64,000 nt of DNA from Rhodococcus sp. 4CII. Lineage in GTDB: Bacteria; Actinomycetota; Actinomycetes; Mycobacteriales; Mycobacteriaceae. Shown here piece after piece: positions 16,524 to 24,219 of the stretch. A program made the translations under genes and the position numbers. Within the stretch, counting starts at the first letter, position 1. Each line of letters begins with the position of its first letter. The stretch is taken from contig NZ_JACCFE010000002.1 in the NCBI RefSeq assembly GCF_014256275.1, positions 5,312,001 through 5,376,000 on the forward strand, given 5' to 3'. Below the pieces are notes generated by a model that worked only from the letters and a program-made list of their open reading frames with translations, ran no database searches and had not been told where the DNA came from.

Positions 16524-17264
16524 ATGCGTGAACTCTTCGTGATCGGCATCGGCGCCGGCGACCCCGACCAGGTGACGGTGCAGGCGATCAAGGCGATGAA
16601 CAAGGCCGATGTGTTCTTCGTCATCGGCAAGGGCGACGAGAAGCAGGACCTCGTCGATCTCCGCACGACCATCCTCGACGAGCACGTCCCCGGCCCGCGG
16701 CGGGTGGTGGAGATCCTCGATCCGCCCCGCGACCGCACGCCGTCCGACTACGAGGGCGTGGTGGACGACTGGCACGAGCGCCGGGCGGCGTTGTTCGAGG
16801 CCGAGTTCGCGTCCGAGCCGGGGGTCGGGGCGATCCTCGTGTGGGGCGACCCGTCGCTGTACGACAGCACGCTGCGGATCGTCGAGCGGGTGCTCGCCCG
16901 TGGCAACGTGTCGTTCGACTACTCGGTGATCCCGGGTGTCACCAGCGTGCAGTCGCTGGCCGCGCAGCACCGGATCGTGCTCAACCGGATCGGCGAACCC
17001 GTGCACGTCACGACCGGCAGGCGACTGGCCGAGGGACTGCCGGACGGCGTCGACAACGCCGTGGTCATGCTCGACGCCCACTGCACGTTCACCCAGGTCC
17101 CCGGTGACGACGTCCAGATCTGGTGGGGCGCCTACCTCGGCACACCCGACGAGGTGCTGATCTCCGGCCGCTTGCGCGACGTCGAAGACGAGATCCAGCG
17201 GGTGCGTGCCGAACTGCGCGAACGCAAGGGCTGGATCATGGACACCTACCTCCTCCGCAGGTGA
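16524..17264 (+). CDS. cobF: Precorrin-6A synthase (deacetylating)
   Basis: A 246-residue SAM-dependent tetrapyrrole methylase of the aerobic cobalamin pathway, methylating precorrin-5 at C1 with loss of acetate. The N-terminal FVIGIGAGDPDQVTVQAI is the methylase signature; VWGDPSLYDST and the GVTSVQSLAAQHRI segment supply SAM-binding residues. Length matches known CobF (about 250). Stand-alone, away from other cob genes in this window. The stop codon lies inside the left arm of a terminator-like palindrome. Confidence 0.9.
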   Translation: MRELFVIGIGAGDPDQVTVQAIKAMNKADVFFVIGKGDEKQDLVDLRTTILDEHVPGPRRVVEILDPPRDRTPSDYEGVVDDWHERRAALFEAEFASEPGVGAILVWGDPSLYDSTLRIVERVLARGNVSFDYSVIPGVTSVQSLAAQHRIVLNRIGEPVHVTTGRRLAEGLPDGVDNAVVMLDAHCTFTQVPGDDVQIWWGAYLGTPDEVLISGRLRDVEDEIQRVRAELRERKGWIMDTYLLRR

Positions 17265-17299
17265 GCGGAAAGTGTGGAGGAGCGCACTTTCCCGCTCAC
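17261..17299 (+). terminator. Terminator-like stem-loop at the cobF end
   Basis: GTGAGCGGAAAGTG (17261-17274) pairs with CACTTTCCCGCTCAC (17285-17299), 14 bp with one bulged base and a 10-nt loop. The cobF stop codon is within the left arm. No U-tract follows, as is usual in actinobacteria. Confidence 0.65.
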
Positions 17300-17318
17300 A
17301 TGCCGTTAGCCTGGGAAC

Positions 17319-18185
17319 ATGCCCGAGCTGCCCGAGGTGGAGGCGTTAGCCGAGTTCCTGCGTGAACATGCCGTGGGAGCGGTCGTCGGCCGTGTGGACG
17401 TGGCGGCGCTGAGTGTCCTGAAGACCTTCGACCCCCCGATCACGGCGCTGCAGGGTCGCGACGTGACCGGTGCGGCCCGGTTCGGCAAGCACCTCGCGCT
17501 CGACTGTTCCGGGTTGTGGCTCGTCACCCACCTGTCGCGTGGGGGCTGGTTGCGCTGGACCGACAACCCGTCCGCGGCGCCGCCGAAACCCGGGAAGGGC
17601 CCGCTGGCTCTGCGAGTGCACTTCTTCACCCCGGAGGGCGCGACTCCGGCGTTCGACCTGACCGAGGCAGGCACGAAGAAACGGCTCGCGGTGTGGGTGG
17701 TGCACGACCCGCAAGAGGTGGAGGGGATAGCCCGGCTCGGACCCGACGCCCTCGCCGTCACCGAACCCGAATTCGCCGCGCTGCTGTCCACCACGTCGGC
17801 GCGGATCAAGAATGCGCTCGTCGACCAGTCGCTGCTCGCGGGCGTGGGTAACGCCTACTCCGACGAAATCCTGCACACCGCAAAGATTTCGCCGTTCGCC
17901 ACGTCCCGCACCCTGGCCGAAGACCAGGTGCACGTGCTGTACGACGCGATGCGCTCCGTGCTGACGGATGCCGTCCAACGATCGCTCGGCCAGGACGCCG
18001 CACGGCTGAAGGGGGAGAAGCGATCCGGGATGCGGGTCCACGCCCGGACCGGTCTGCCATGCCCGGTGTGCGGCGACACAGTGCGGGAAGTGTCGTTCGC
18101 GGAGAAGTCCTTTCAGTACTGCGCGACGTGCCAGACCGGAGGCAAGGTGCTCGCCGACCGCCGGATGTCGCGGCTGCTGAAGTGA
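17319..18185 (+). CDS. Fpg/Nei-family DNA glycosylase
   Basis: A 288-residue base-excision repair glycosylase/AP lyase. The N-terminus PELPEVEAL supplies the Pro2 nucleophile and Glu3; the RFGKHL Lys, the helix-two-turn-helix region (LLAGVGNAYSDEILHTAKISP) and a C-terminal zinc finger with C-P-V-C and C-A-T-C are all present. Whether it is Fpg (8-oxoguanine) or Nei (oxidised pyrimidines) cannot be settled by eye. Starts 20 bp after the cobF-end palindrome; purT follows within 30 bp. Confidence 0.92.
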   Translation: MPELPEVEALAEFLREHAVGAVVGRVDVAALSVLKTFDPPITALQGRDVTGAARFGKHLALDCSGLWLVTHLSRGGWLRWTDNPSAAPPKPGKGPLALRVHFFTPEGATPAFDLTEAGTKKRLAVWVVHDPQEVEGIARLGPDALAVTEPEFAALLSTTSARIKNALVDQSLLAGVGNAYSDEILHTAKISPFATSRTLAEDQVHVLYDAMRSVLTDAVQRSLGQDAARLKGEKRSGMRVHARTGLPCPVCGDTVREVSFAEKSFQYCATCQTGGKVLADRRMSRLLK

Positions 18186-18212
18186 GCGCCGCGCCCGCAT
18201 ATAGTTGTGACC

Positions 18213-19424
18213 ATGCGTGAACAGGCACCCGGACGGTTCGGCACTCCTCTGACGGCAGGCGCGACCCGCGTCATGCTGCTCGGATCGGGTGAGCTGGGCA
18301 AAGAAGTGATCATCGCCCTGCAACGGCTGGGGGTCGAGGTCATCGCAGTCGACCGCTACGACAACGCGCCGGGCCATCAGGTGGCGCATCGGGCGCACAC
18401 GATCGACATGAGCGACCCGGATGCGCTTCTGCGTCTCGTCGAGGCGGAGCGGCCGCATTTCGTGGTCCCCGAGATCGAGGCCATCGCGACCGATGCGCTG
18501 GCGACGGTCGAGGAACGCGGTATCGCGGTGGTCATTCCCACTGCGCGGGCGACGCAGCTGACCATGAATCGCGAGGGCATCAGGCGCCTCGCGGCGGAGG
18601 AGCTGGGACTGCCGACGTCGCCGTACGAGTTCGCCGAGTCGCTCGAGGAGGTGCGGGCGGCCACCGAACGCATCGGCTTTCCGTGCGTGGTCAAGCCGGT
18701 GATGTCGTCGTCCGGCAAGGGCCAGTCGACGGTGCGTGGTGCCGACGACGTCGGCAAGGCCTGGGATTACGCGCTCGCGGGCGGCCGCATCAATCACGGC
18801 CGTGTCATCGTGGAGGGCTTCGTCGACTTCGACTACGAGATCACGCAACTCACCGTCCGGGCGATCGGGGCCGATGGCGAGGTGGGCACCTTCTTCTGCG
18901 AACCCATCGGGCATCTGCAGGATTCCGGTGATTACGTGGAGTCGTGGCAGCCGCAGCCGATGAGCGACACGGCGCTCGCCCGGTCGCGGGAGGTGGCCGA
19001 GAAGGTGACATCGGCGCTCGGCGGCCGCGGGATCTTCGGTGTCGAATTGTTCGTCAAGGGCGACGACGTGTACTTCTCCGAAGTCAGCCCGCGCCCCCAC
19101 GACACCGGATTGGTCACCCTTCGGACACAACGACTCTCGGAGTTCGAGTTGCACGCCCGTGCCATCCTCGGCCTGCCGGTCGACACCACGCTCACGACGC
19201 CCGGTGCGTCCGCGGTGATCTACGGCGGCGTCGACGCCGCCGGTATCGGCTTCGAGGGCGTCGCCGAGGCGATGGCGGTCCCCGAGACGGACCTGCGGCT
19301 GTTCGGCAAACCGGAGAGCTTCGTGCGCAGGCGGATGGGCGTCGCCGTATCCACCGGACCGGACGTGGAGACCGCGCGGAGCCGCGCGCGGGATGCGGCG
19401 TCCCGCGTCACGCCGATCGCGTGA
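18213..19424 (+). CDS. purT: Formate-dependent phosphoribosylglycinamide formyltransferase
   Basis: A 403-residue ATP-grasp enzyme making formyl-GAR from GAR, formate and ATP in purine synthesis. Characteristic parts are MLLGSGELGKEVIIALQRLG, VPEIEAIATDAL, PVMSSSGKGQST and EVSPRPHDTGLVTL. The ATG at 18213 is preferred over a GTG two codons upstream; neither has a strong ribosome-binding site. Its stop overlaps the start of the DUF456 gene. In mycobacteria purT neighbours a rhodanese and metZ, which here lie about 4 kb downstream. Confidence 0.95.
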   Translation: MREQAPGRFGTPLTAGATRVMLLGSGELGKEVIIALQRLGVEVIAVDRYDNAPGHQVAHRAHTIDMSDPDALLRLVEAERPHFVVPEIEAIATDALATVEERGIAVVIPTARATQLTMNREGIRRLAAEELGLPTSPYEFAESLEEVRAATERIGFPCVVKPVMSSSGKGQSTVRGADDVGKAWDYALAGGRINHGRVIVEGFVDFDYEITQLTVRAIGADGEVGTFFCEPIGHLQDSGDYVESWQPQPMSDTALARSREVAEKVTSALGGRGIFGVELFVKGDDVYFSEVSPRPHDTGLVTLRTQRLSEFELHARAILGLPVDTTLTTPGASAVIYGGVDAAGIGFEGVAEAMAVPETDLRLFGKPESFVRRRMGVAVSTGPDVETARSRARDAASRVTPIA

Positions 19425-19903
19425 GTCCGGGCGCAGAAGTCCTCGTCGGCCTGGTCATCGTCGTCGGGCTCGTCGGAATCGTCATCCCGATCCTGCCCGG
19501 CACGATCCTCATCTTCGCCGCAATTCTGTTGTGGGCCATCATGACCGGTGGGGCGACCGCGTGGGCGGTGTTCGCGGTGGCCACTGTCTTCCTCGTCGTC
19601 AGCGGTGTCGTCAAATACACCTGGCCGGGAAAGCGGATGCGTACCGCGGGGGTGCCCGGCACGTCGCTGATCGCCGGCGGACTGCTCGGGATCGTGGGGT
19701 TCTTCGTCGTTCCCGTGGTCGGGTTGTTCCTCGGTTTCATCGCGGGAACGTATGTGGCCGAGATCTATCGGTTGCGTGCACACGACCGGGCGTGGGCGTC
19801 GACGTGGCACGCCTGCAAGGCCGTCGGGCTGTCGATGCTCATCGAACTGCTGGGGGCGTTGATCGCGTCCGGGGTGTGGCTGGCCGCCGTGGTCGCGACG
19901 TAG
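19421..19903 (+). CDS. DUF456-family membrane protein
   Basis: A 160-residue polytopic protein with about four to five membrane segments, starting VLVGLVIVVGLVGIVIPILPGT; the PxLPGT turn near residue 27 and the Gly-rich second half fit DUF456. The GTG start overlaps the purT stop (GTGA), implying translational coupling. Function of the family is unknown. Confidence 0.8.
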   Translation: MSPGAEVLVGLVIVVGLVGIVIPILPGTILIFAAILLWAIMTGGATAWAVFAVATVFLVVSGVVKYTWPGKRMRTAGVPGTSLIAGGLLGIVGFFVVPVVGLFLGFIAGTYVAEIYRLRAHDRAWASTWHACKAVGLSMLIELLGALIASGVWLAAVVAT

Positions 19904-20001
19904 GTAGCTCGAAATCGTCGCCGAGGGGTATCCAGAAGCGCCCTCCACCTGCGATGATGAAATGCGGATGTTGATCTTCCCGGCTAGCGGAGGAATACGC
20001 C

Positions 20002-20781
20002 GTGAACAAGAAGACGACCTGGATCCTGGCGCCCGTCGCTGTCGTGGCCCTCTCTCTGAGCGGCTGCGGCAACGACTCGTCCGACTCGGCGGCGACGAGC
20101 GCGACCAGCGCCGCGAGTACGACGAGCGCTGCGAGTACGAGCGGCGGCGCGGCGGCGCCGGCGTCGAACATGATGGACAAGATTCCGTCACCCTTCGTGA
20201 TGGCCCCGCAGATGGAGCCGACCTACGTCGGTACGGTCGACGGAACCGACGCATACGTCGCGCTGGCCAGGTCGGGGAACGACATGGTCGCGTTCCTGTG
20301 CGACGGCGACCAGATGTGGAAGTGGATGACCGGCACCATGGACGGCGACAAGGCGACGCTGTCGTCGCCGGACGGAGCGACACTCACCGCGTCGATGAGC
20401 GACGGCACCGTAACAGGGCAGGTCAGCGCGCCGGGCATGCCTGACAAGGCGTTCACGGCGAAGCCCGCCGCAGCGGAGGAAGGACTGTTCCGCGCCACCA
20501 CCAACCACGACGGGGCCGACTACACGCTCGGCTGGATCATGACCGCCGACGGCGTCAGGGGTCTCGAGCGGCAGGCCAACGGATCGTCCACCGGTGCCAT
20601 CGCCGTCGACCGGAACGGCGACGACATGGACGACCGGCAGCGCGAGCGGCGGCAGGAACGCCGGCAGCAGCTGGACTGCGGCCAGATGAACAACTACAAC
20701 AATTGGCTGGCGTCGCAGCCGCAGACACCGCCGGTGGTCGAGATGGCGTCGATGAACTCCGCGCAGATGGAAGGCTGCTGA
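20002..20781 (+). CDS. Predicted surface lipoprotein (259 aa)
   Basis: The signal peptide ends in the lipobox L-S-G-C at about residues 19-22, followed by a low-complexity Ser/Thr/Ala linker (about 25-52) typical of actinobacterial lipoproteins. The globular part includes repeated VDGTDAYVALARSG and GTMDGDKATLSSPDGATL strands. A basic, Arg-rich segment (DRQRERRQERRQQ, about 212-226) precedes a C-terminal region with two cysteines. The GTG at 20002 has a GGAGGAA site. I do not recognise the family. Convergent with the amidohydrolase gene. Confidence 0.8.
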   Translation: MNKKTTWILAPVAVVALSLSGCGNDSSDSAATSATSAASTTSAASTSGGAAAPASNMMDKIPSPFVMAPQMEPTYVGTVDGTDAYVALARSGNDMVAFLCDGDQMWKWMTGTMDGDKATLSSPDGATLTASMSDGTVTGQVSAPGMPDKAFTAKPAAAEEGLFRATTNHDGADYTLGWIMTADGVRGLERQANGSSTGAIAVDRNGDDMDDRQRERRQERRQQLDCGQMNNYNNWLASQPQTPPVVEMASMNSAQMEGC

Positions 20782-20796
20782 CCGGACTGCGGGGTA

Positions 20797-21552
20797 CTAA
20801 CAGGGTCCCGCAGGCGTGTCGCAGCGATACCACGCGCGTGCGTTGCCGCCCATGACGGCGTCGAAGTCGTCACCCACCGCATCCGCGACGATGTCGATGT
20901 CGCTGTCCTGGAACACTCTTCGGGAACGGCTGCCCGGTAGGTCGGTGCCGAACATCAGTGCCGCCGGATTGACGGCGTGGATTTTGCGCAGCACGTCGCC
21001 GACATTCTCGATGGTGGTCCGCCCGAACCCGGTGGCCTTCACCCGGACGCCCCGGTCGACCAGGTCGAGCAGGTAGGGCAGGCCCCGGGTCGACATCCCG
21101 AGGTGGTCGATGCACACGGCGGGCAGCTTGGCGAACACCGGCTCGAGCGACAGCAGCAGGGTGGCGTCCACGTAGAACTCGGCGTGCCAGCCGGCCAGCT
21201 CGTACGCCCGCAGGGCCTGCTTGGTGAGGAGTTTGACGTCGGTCGCGCTGCGCCGAAGGTTGAACCGGACGGCCCGGACCCCGGCGCGGTCGAGTTCGAG
21301 GATGCTGTCGTCGGTGGCGTCGGGCTCCAGCTGAGTGACACCCACCCAGCTGGGACCGAGCTCGTTGAGCGCCGCCTTCAGATAGTTCTGATCGGTGCCC
21401 TGATACGAGGCCGTGACGACAGCGCCGCCGTCCACCCCGAAGCCTTCCGTGCGTGCCCGGTAGTCGGCGATGGTGAAGGGTTCCGGCAGGTAGCCGTGGT
21501 TCTCGACCACCGGGAACCGGGGATCGATGATGTGAACGTGGGCGTCAAACAC
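20797..21552 (-). CDS. Amidohydrolase-2 family metal-dependent hydrolase
   Basis: A 251-residue TIM-barrel hydrolase. The N-terminal DAHVHIID supplies H5 and H7 of the metal site; IDHLGM (His) and FGTDLPG (Asp) complete the expected ligands. Related enzymes are lactonases, such as those acting on 2-pyrone-4,6-dicarboxylate, and decarboxylases, so the substrate is likely a small dicarboxylate or lactone. The mature length is shorter than the usual 280-300. No catabolic partner is adjacent; a broken tetR fragment lies just upstream on the other strand. Confidence 0.82.
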   Translation of the reverse strand: MFDAHVHIIDPRFPVVENHGYLPEPFTIADYRARTEGFGVDGGAVVTASYQGTDQNYLKAALNELGPSWVGVTQLEPDATDDSILELDRAGVRAVRFNLRRSATDVKLLTKQALRAYELAGWHAEFYVDATLLLSLEPVFAKLPAVCIDHLGMSTRGLPYLLDLVDRGVRVKATGFGRTTIENVGDVLRKIHAVNPAALMFGTDLPGSRSRRVFQDSDIDIVADAVGDDFDAVMGGNARAWYRCDTPAGPC

Positions 21553-21560
21553 GACTTATA

Positions 21561-21650
21561 TCCTGCCTTGTCCAGGTGAGTCCGGCGGCTATCGGCTGCC
21601 ACTTCGGCACCAAGGAAGCGCTGTCGGCGTACCTGGTCCGAGACGACGGA
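21561..21650 (+). pseudogene. Remnant of a TetR-family regulator gene
   Basis: The + strand reads ...VQVSPAAIGCHFGTKEALSAYLVRDDG. This is the end of a TetR helix-turn-helix (normal form GVSPxxIxYHFGTKEALL) plus the next helix, with no preceding DNA-binding half and no following ligand domain. The conserved Tyr is Cys. It runs directly into the fprA terminator palindrome, so the gene has been truncated at both sides. It probably once regulated the divergent amidohydrolase gene. Confidence 0.65.
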
Positions 21651-21679
21651 AGGGAACCTCCCCGCGGGAGGTTCCCTTC
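21649..21679 (-). terminator. fprA terminator
   Basis: A perfect 14-bp stem, GAAGGGAACCTCCC (21649-21662) with GGGAGGTTCCCTTC (21666-21679), and a 3-nt loop, 14 bp past the fprA stop. Confidence 0.85.
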
Positions 21680-21692
21680 GCGACTCGGAGGA

Positions 21693-23084
21693 TCAGGCCT
21701 TGTCGGGCTCGCTGGCCTTGAGCATGTCTTCGCGTTCGACGACCTTGATCCGCTCACGGCCCTCGGGCTCGCCGAGGCTGCGCTCGTGCGCGTCGAGGCG
21801 GTACCAGCCCTGCCACGTGGTGTACGGAACCTGCTTGCCCTCGAGGAAGTCGATGATCGCGTCCTCGCTCGGGTTGGCGGGCTCGGCGAAGCGGGGCCGG
21901 TCCTCGAGCAGGTTTGCGACGGTCTCGTTGGCGTCACCCTTGGTGTGGCCGATCAGGCCGACCGGGCCGCGCTTGATCCAACCGGTCACGTAGGTGGCCG
22001 GCATGAACCGGTCGTTGCCCTCGGCGGTGTCGTCGGAGATGACGCGTCCCGCCTCGTTGGGGACGGTGCCGGCCTGCTCGTCGAACGGAAGCTTGGCGAT
22101 GTTCTGCGACAGGTAGCCCACCGCGCGGTACACGGCCTGGACGTCCCAGTCGTTGAACTTGCCGGTGCCCTTGACGTTGCCGGTGCCGTCGAGCTGGGTG
22201 CGCTCGGTGCGCAGACCGACGACCTTGCCGTCCTCGCCGAGCACCTCGGTGGGCGATTCGAAGAAGTGCAGGAACAACTTGTGCGGGCGGTTGCCCACGT
22301 CGCGGATGGCCCAGTCCTGCAGGGTGTTGGCGACCATGTCGACCTGCTTGGAGTTGCGGCGCGCCTGCTCGGAGCCCTCGTCGTAATCGATGTCCTCGGG
22401 ATCGACGATGACCTCGATGGTCGGCGAGTGGTCGAGCTCACGCAGTTCGAGGGGCGTGAACTTGGCCTGCGCGGGACCGCGGCGCCCGAACACGTGGACC
22501 TCGACGGCCTTGTTGGCCTTGAGTCCCTCGTAGACGTTGGCGGGGATCTCCGTCGGCAGCAGCTCGTCGCCGGTCTTGGCGAGGACGCGGGCGATGTCGA
22601 GGGCGACGTTGCCGACACCGAGGACGGCGACCTTCTCGGCCTCGAGCGGCCAGCTGCGCGGGACGTCGGGATGGCCGTCGTACCAGGAGACGAAGTCGGC
22701 GGCGCCGTAGCTGCCGTCCAGTTCGATGCCGGGGATGTTGAGGGCGCGGTCGGCGTTGGCGCCGGTGGAGAAGATCACCGCGTCGTAGAAGTTGTGCAGG
22801 TCTTCGAGGGTGATGTCGCTGCCGTAGTCGATGTTGCCCAGCAGGCGCACCGACGGCTTGTCGAGCACCTTGTGCAGGGCGGTGATGATGCCCTTGATGC
22901 GTGGGTGGTCAGGGGCGACGCCGTATCGGATCAGACCGAAGGGGGCAGGCATCCGCTCGAAGAGGTCGATGCTGATCCCGCCGTCAGACGCGGCATCGGA
23001 TTTCATAAGAGCGTCGGCTGCGTAGATACCGGCGGGACCGGCACCCACGATCGCAACGCGCAACGGACGTGTCTGATCAGTCAT
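21693..23084 (-). CDS. fprA: Ferredoxin/ferredoxin-NADP+ reductase FprA (adrenodoxin reductase type)
   Basis: A 463-residue FAD/NADP flavoprotein moving electrons between NADPH and ferredoxins that feed P450s and other oxygenases. The N-terminal VAIVGAGPAGIYAADAL is the FAD Rossmann motif; FGLIRYGVAPDHP, VAVLGVGNVALDIARVL (NADP) and the C-terminal GWIKRGPVGLIGHTKGDA are hallmarks of mycobacterial FprA. Length matches (456 in M. tuberculosis). It ends at a strong terminator and is preceded by an imperfect IdeR-like palindrome. No ferredoxin gene is adjacent. Confidence 0.95.
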   Translation of the reverse strand: MTDQTRPLRVAIVGAGPAGIYAADALMKSDAASDGGISIDLFERMPAPFGLIRYGVAPDHPRIKGIITALHKVLDKPSVRLLGNIDYGSDITLEDLHNFYDAVIFSTGANADRALNIPGIELDGSYGAADFVSWYDGHPDVPRSWPLEAEKVAVLGVGNVALDIARVLAKTGDELLPTEIPANVYEGLKANKAVEVHVFGRRGPAQAKFTPLELRELDHSPTIEVIVDPEDIDYDEGSEQARRNSKQVDMVANTLQDWAIRDVGNRPHKLFLHFFESPTEVLGEDGKVVGLRTERTQLDGTGNVKGTGKFNDWDVQAVYRAVGYLSQNIAKLPFDEQAGTVPNEAGRVISDDTAEGNDRFMPATYVTGWIKRGPVGLIGHTKGDANETVANLLEDRPRFAEPANPSEDAIIDFLEGKQVPYTTWQGWYRLDAHERSLGEPEGRERIKVVEREDMLKASEPDKA

Positions 23085-23129
23085 CTGGAGCGAACTACCT
23101 TCTGATGGGCGGACAACGAAACCTCAGCT

Positions 23130-23148
23130 TAAATTAAGCCCAGCCTAA
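23130..23148 (-). promoter_or_regulatory. Possible iron-regulator (IdeR/DtxR-like) box upstream of fprA
   Basis: On the minus strand TTAGGCTGGGCTTAATTTA matches 13 of 19 positions of TTAGGTTAGGCTAACCTAA, about 46 bp before the fprA start. The left half is good and the right half weak. Confidence 0.3.
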
Positions 23149-23298
23149 TCGGGTGGCCGAGGTGCAGCAGACAGGGCAGGGCCCATTCTCGGGACTCACG
23201 CCTGTAGAGGGTAGTCGCCTTCGTGTTGGGGGGTCACAAACACGATTTGTAGGGGCTGCTCTATACACTCGTGCCCACGCCGAGATCGAAGGGAAGTC

Positions 23299-23751
23299 AT
23301 GTCCGGTTCGAGCGAATCGCCTCAGCGCGACGCGGGAGGCGCGGAAGATCCGGTGGATCCCCGGCGCATCACGGCGGTGCCGTTCATCGCCGCCGTCACC
23401 ATCATCGTCGTCATCCTGGTCGCCATCGTCGTGTCCAGCCTGCTCTCGCCCGCCGACGAGAACGTCACGGAGGCCGACCGCATCAACCGCACGGTGGCCG
23501 ACTTCATCCAGGCTCACAACCACGACGACGCCGATCTGCAGAAGACGCTGGTCTGTTCCACCTGGTCCGACGACCGGTCGGTGCTCCGGGACCGGGAAGG
23601 CGAGGTCGCACTGAAGGCGGTCGAGTCGTCCGAGGTCAACGGCGACCGGGCCCGGGCGGAGGTCCGGGTCAGCGCCGACGACGGCAAGGGCGAGACGACG
23701 GATACATGGCAATTGACGCGGGACGGCGACAAATGGGTCGTTTGCGACTGA
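23299..23751 (+). CDS. Single-pass membrane protein with extracytoplasmic NTF2-like domain (150 aa)
   Basis: Layout: a charged cytosolic N-terminus (1-25), one membrane helix PFIAAVTIIVVILVAIVVSSLL (about 28-49), then an outer domain with RTVADFIQAHNHDDADL and a C-terminal TWQLTRDGDKWVVCD, resembling the DUF4878/NTF2-like fold of actinobacterial membrane proteins. Two cysteines (in TLVCSTW and at the penultimate position) could form a disulfide. It precedes the rhodanese gene by 45 bp, so it may be the first gene of that operon. The 214-bp upstream gap to fprA contains the IdeR-like site and a TATACA hexamer at 23262, but no convincing -35. Confidence 0.75.
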   Translation: MSGSSESPQRDAGGAEDPVDPRRITAVPFIAAVTIIVVILVAIVVSSLLSPADENVTEADRINRTVADFIQAHNHDDADLQKTLVCSTWSDDRSVLRDREGEVALKAVESSEVNGDRARAEVRVSADDGKGETTDTWQLTRDGDKWVVCD

Positions 23752-23796
23752 CCGTTGCCCGGAAGGGCGCACCGAACAAGGTTGTGAAAAGCTGAC

Positions 23797-24219
23797 ATGG
23801 TGAGTTACGCAGGCGACATAACGCCGGAGCATGCCTGGGAGCTGCTCCGCGAGAATCCCGACGCGGTGCTGGTGGACGTGCGGACGGACGCCGAGTGGAA
23901 ATACGTCGGAGTCCCCGACACGTCCTCACTCGGGCGGAAGACCATTTTGATCGAATGGGTCAGCTACCCGACGGGCACTCGTAACGACAACTTCGTGGAC
24001 CAGCTGAAGGAGGCCGGGATCGCGGGCGGCGACGACGCCCCGGTGATCTTCCTGTGTCGTTCCGGCCAGCGGTCCATCGGTGCGGCGGAAGCCGCGACAG
24101 CGGCGGGCATCGGCCCGTCGTACAACGTGCTCGACGGTTTCGAAGGCGGCCTGGACGCCGAAGGTCATCGTGGGGCGGTCGGCTGGCGGGCGCTGGGCCT
24201 GCCGTGGAGGCAGTGGTGA
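23797..24219 (+). CDS. Rhodanese-domain sulfurtransferase
   Basis: A 140-residue single rhodanese domain with active-site Cys87 in the loop FLCRSGQRS, preceded by LVDVRTDAEW and followed by YNVLDGFEGGLDAEGHRG. Sulfane-sulfur transfer or delivery is expected. Its stop overlaps the metZ GTG start (GTGA), the same arrangement as M. tuberculosis Rv0390-metZ, suggesting it supplies or handles sulfide for MetZ. Confidence 0.92.
   Translation: MVSYAGDITPEHAWELLRENPDAVLVDVRTDAEWKYVGVPDTSSLGRKTILIEWVSYPTGTRNDNFVDQLKEAGIAGGDDAPVIFLCRSGQRSIGAAEAATAAGIGPSYNVLDGFEGGLDAEGHRGAVGWRALGLPWRQW

Noticed and set aside
23188..23207. DosR half-site TCGGGACT upstream of the membrane protein gene at 23299
   Set aside because: Only the left half matches; the right half ACGCCTGTA shows no symmetry.
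23247..23267. Possible promoter TTGTAG/TATACA before the gene at 23299
   Set aside because: The spacer is only 9 bp, far too short for sigma-A; no good -35 at 17 bp was found.
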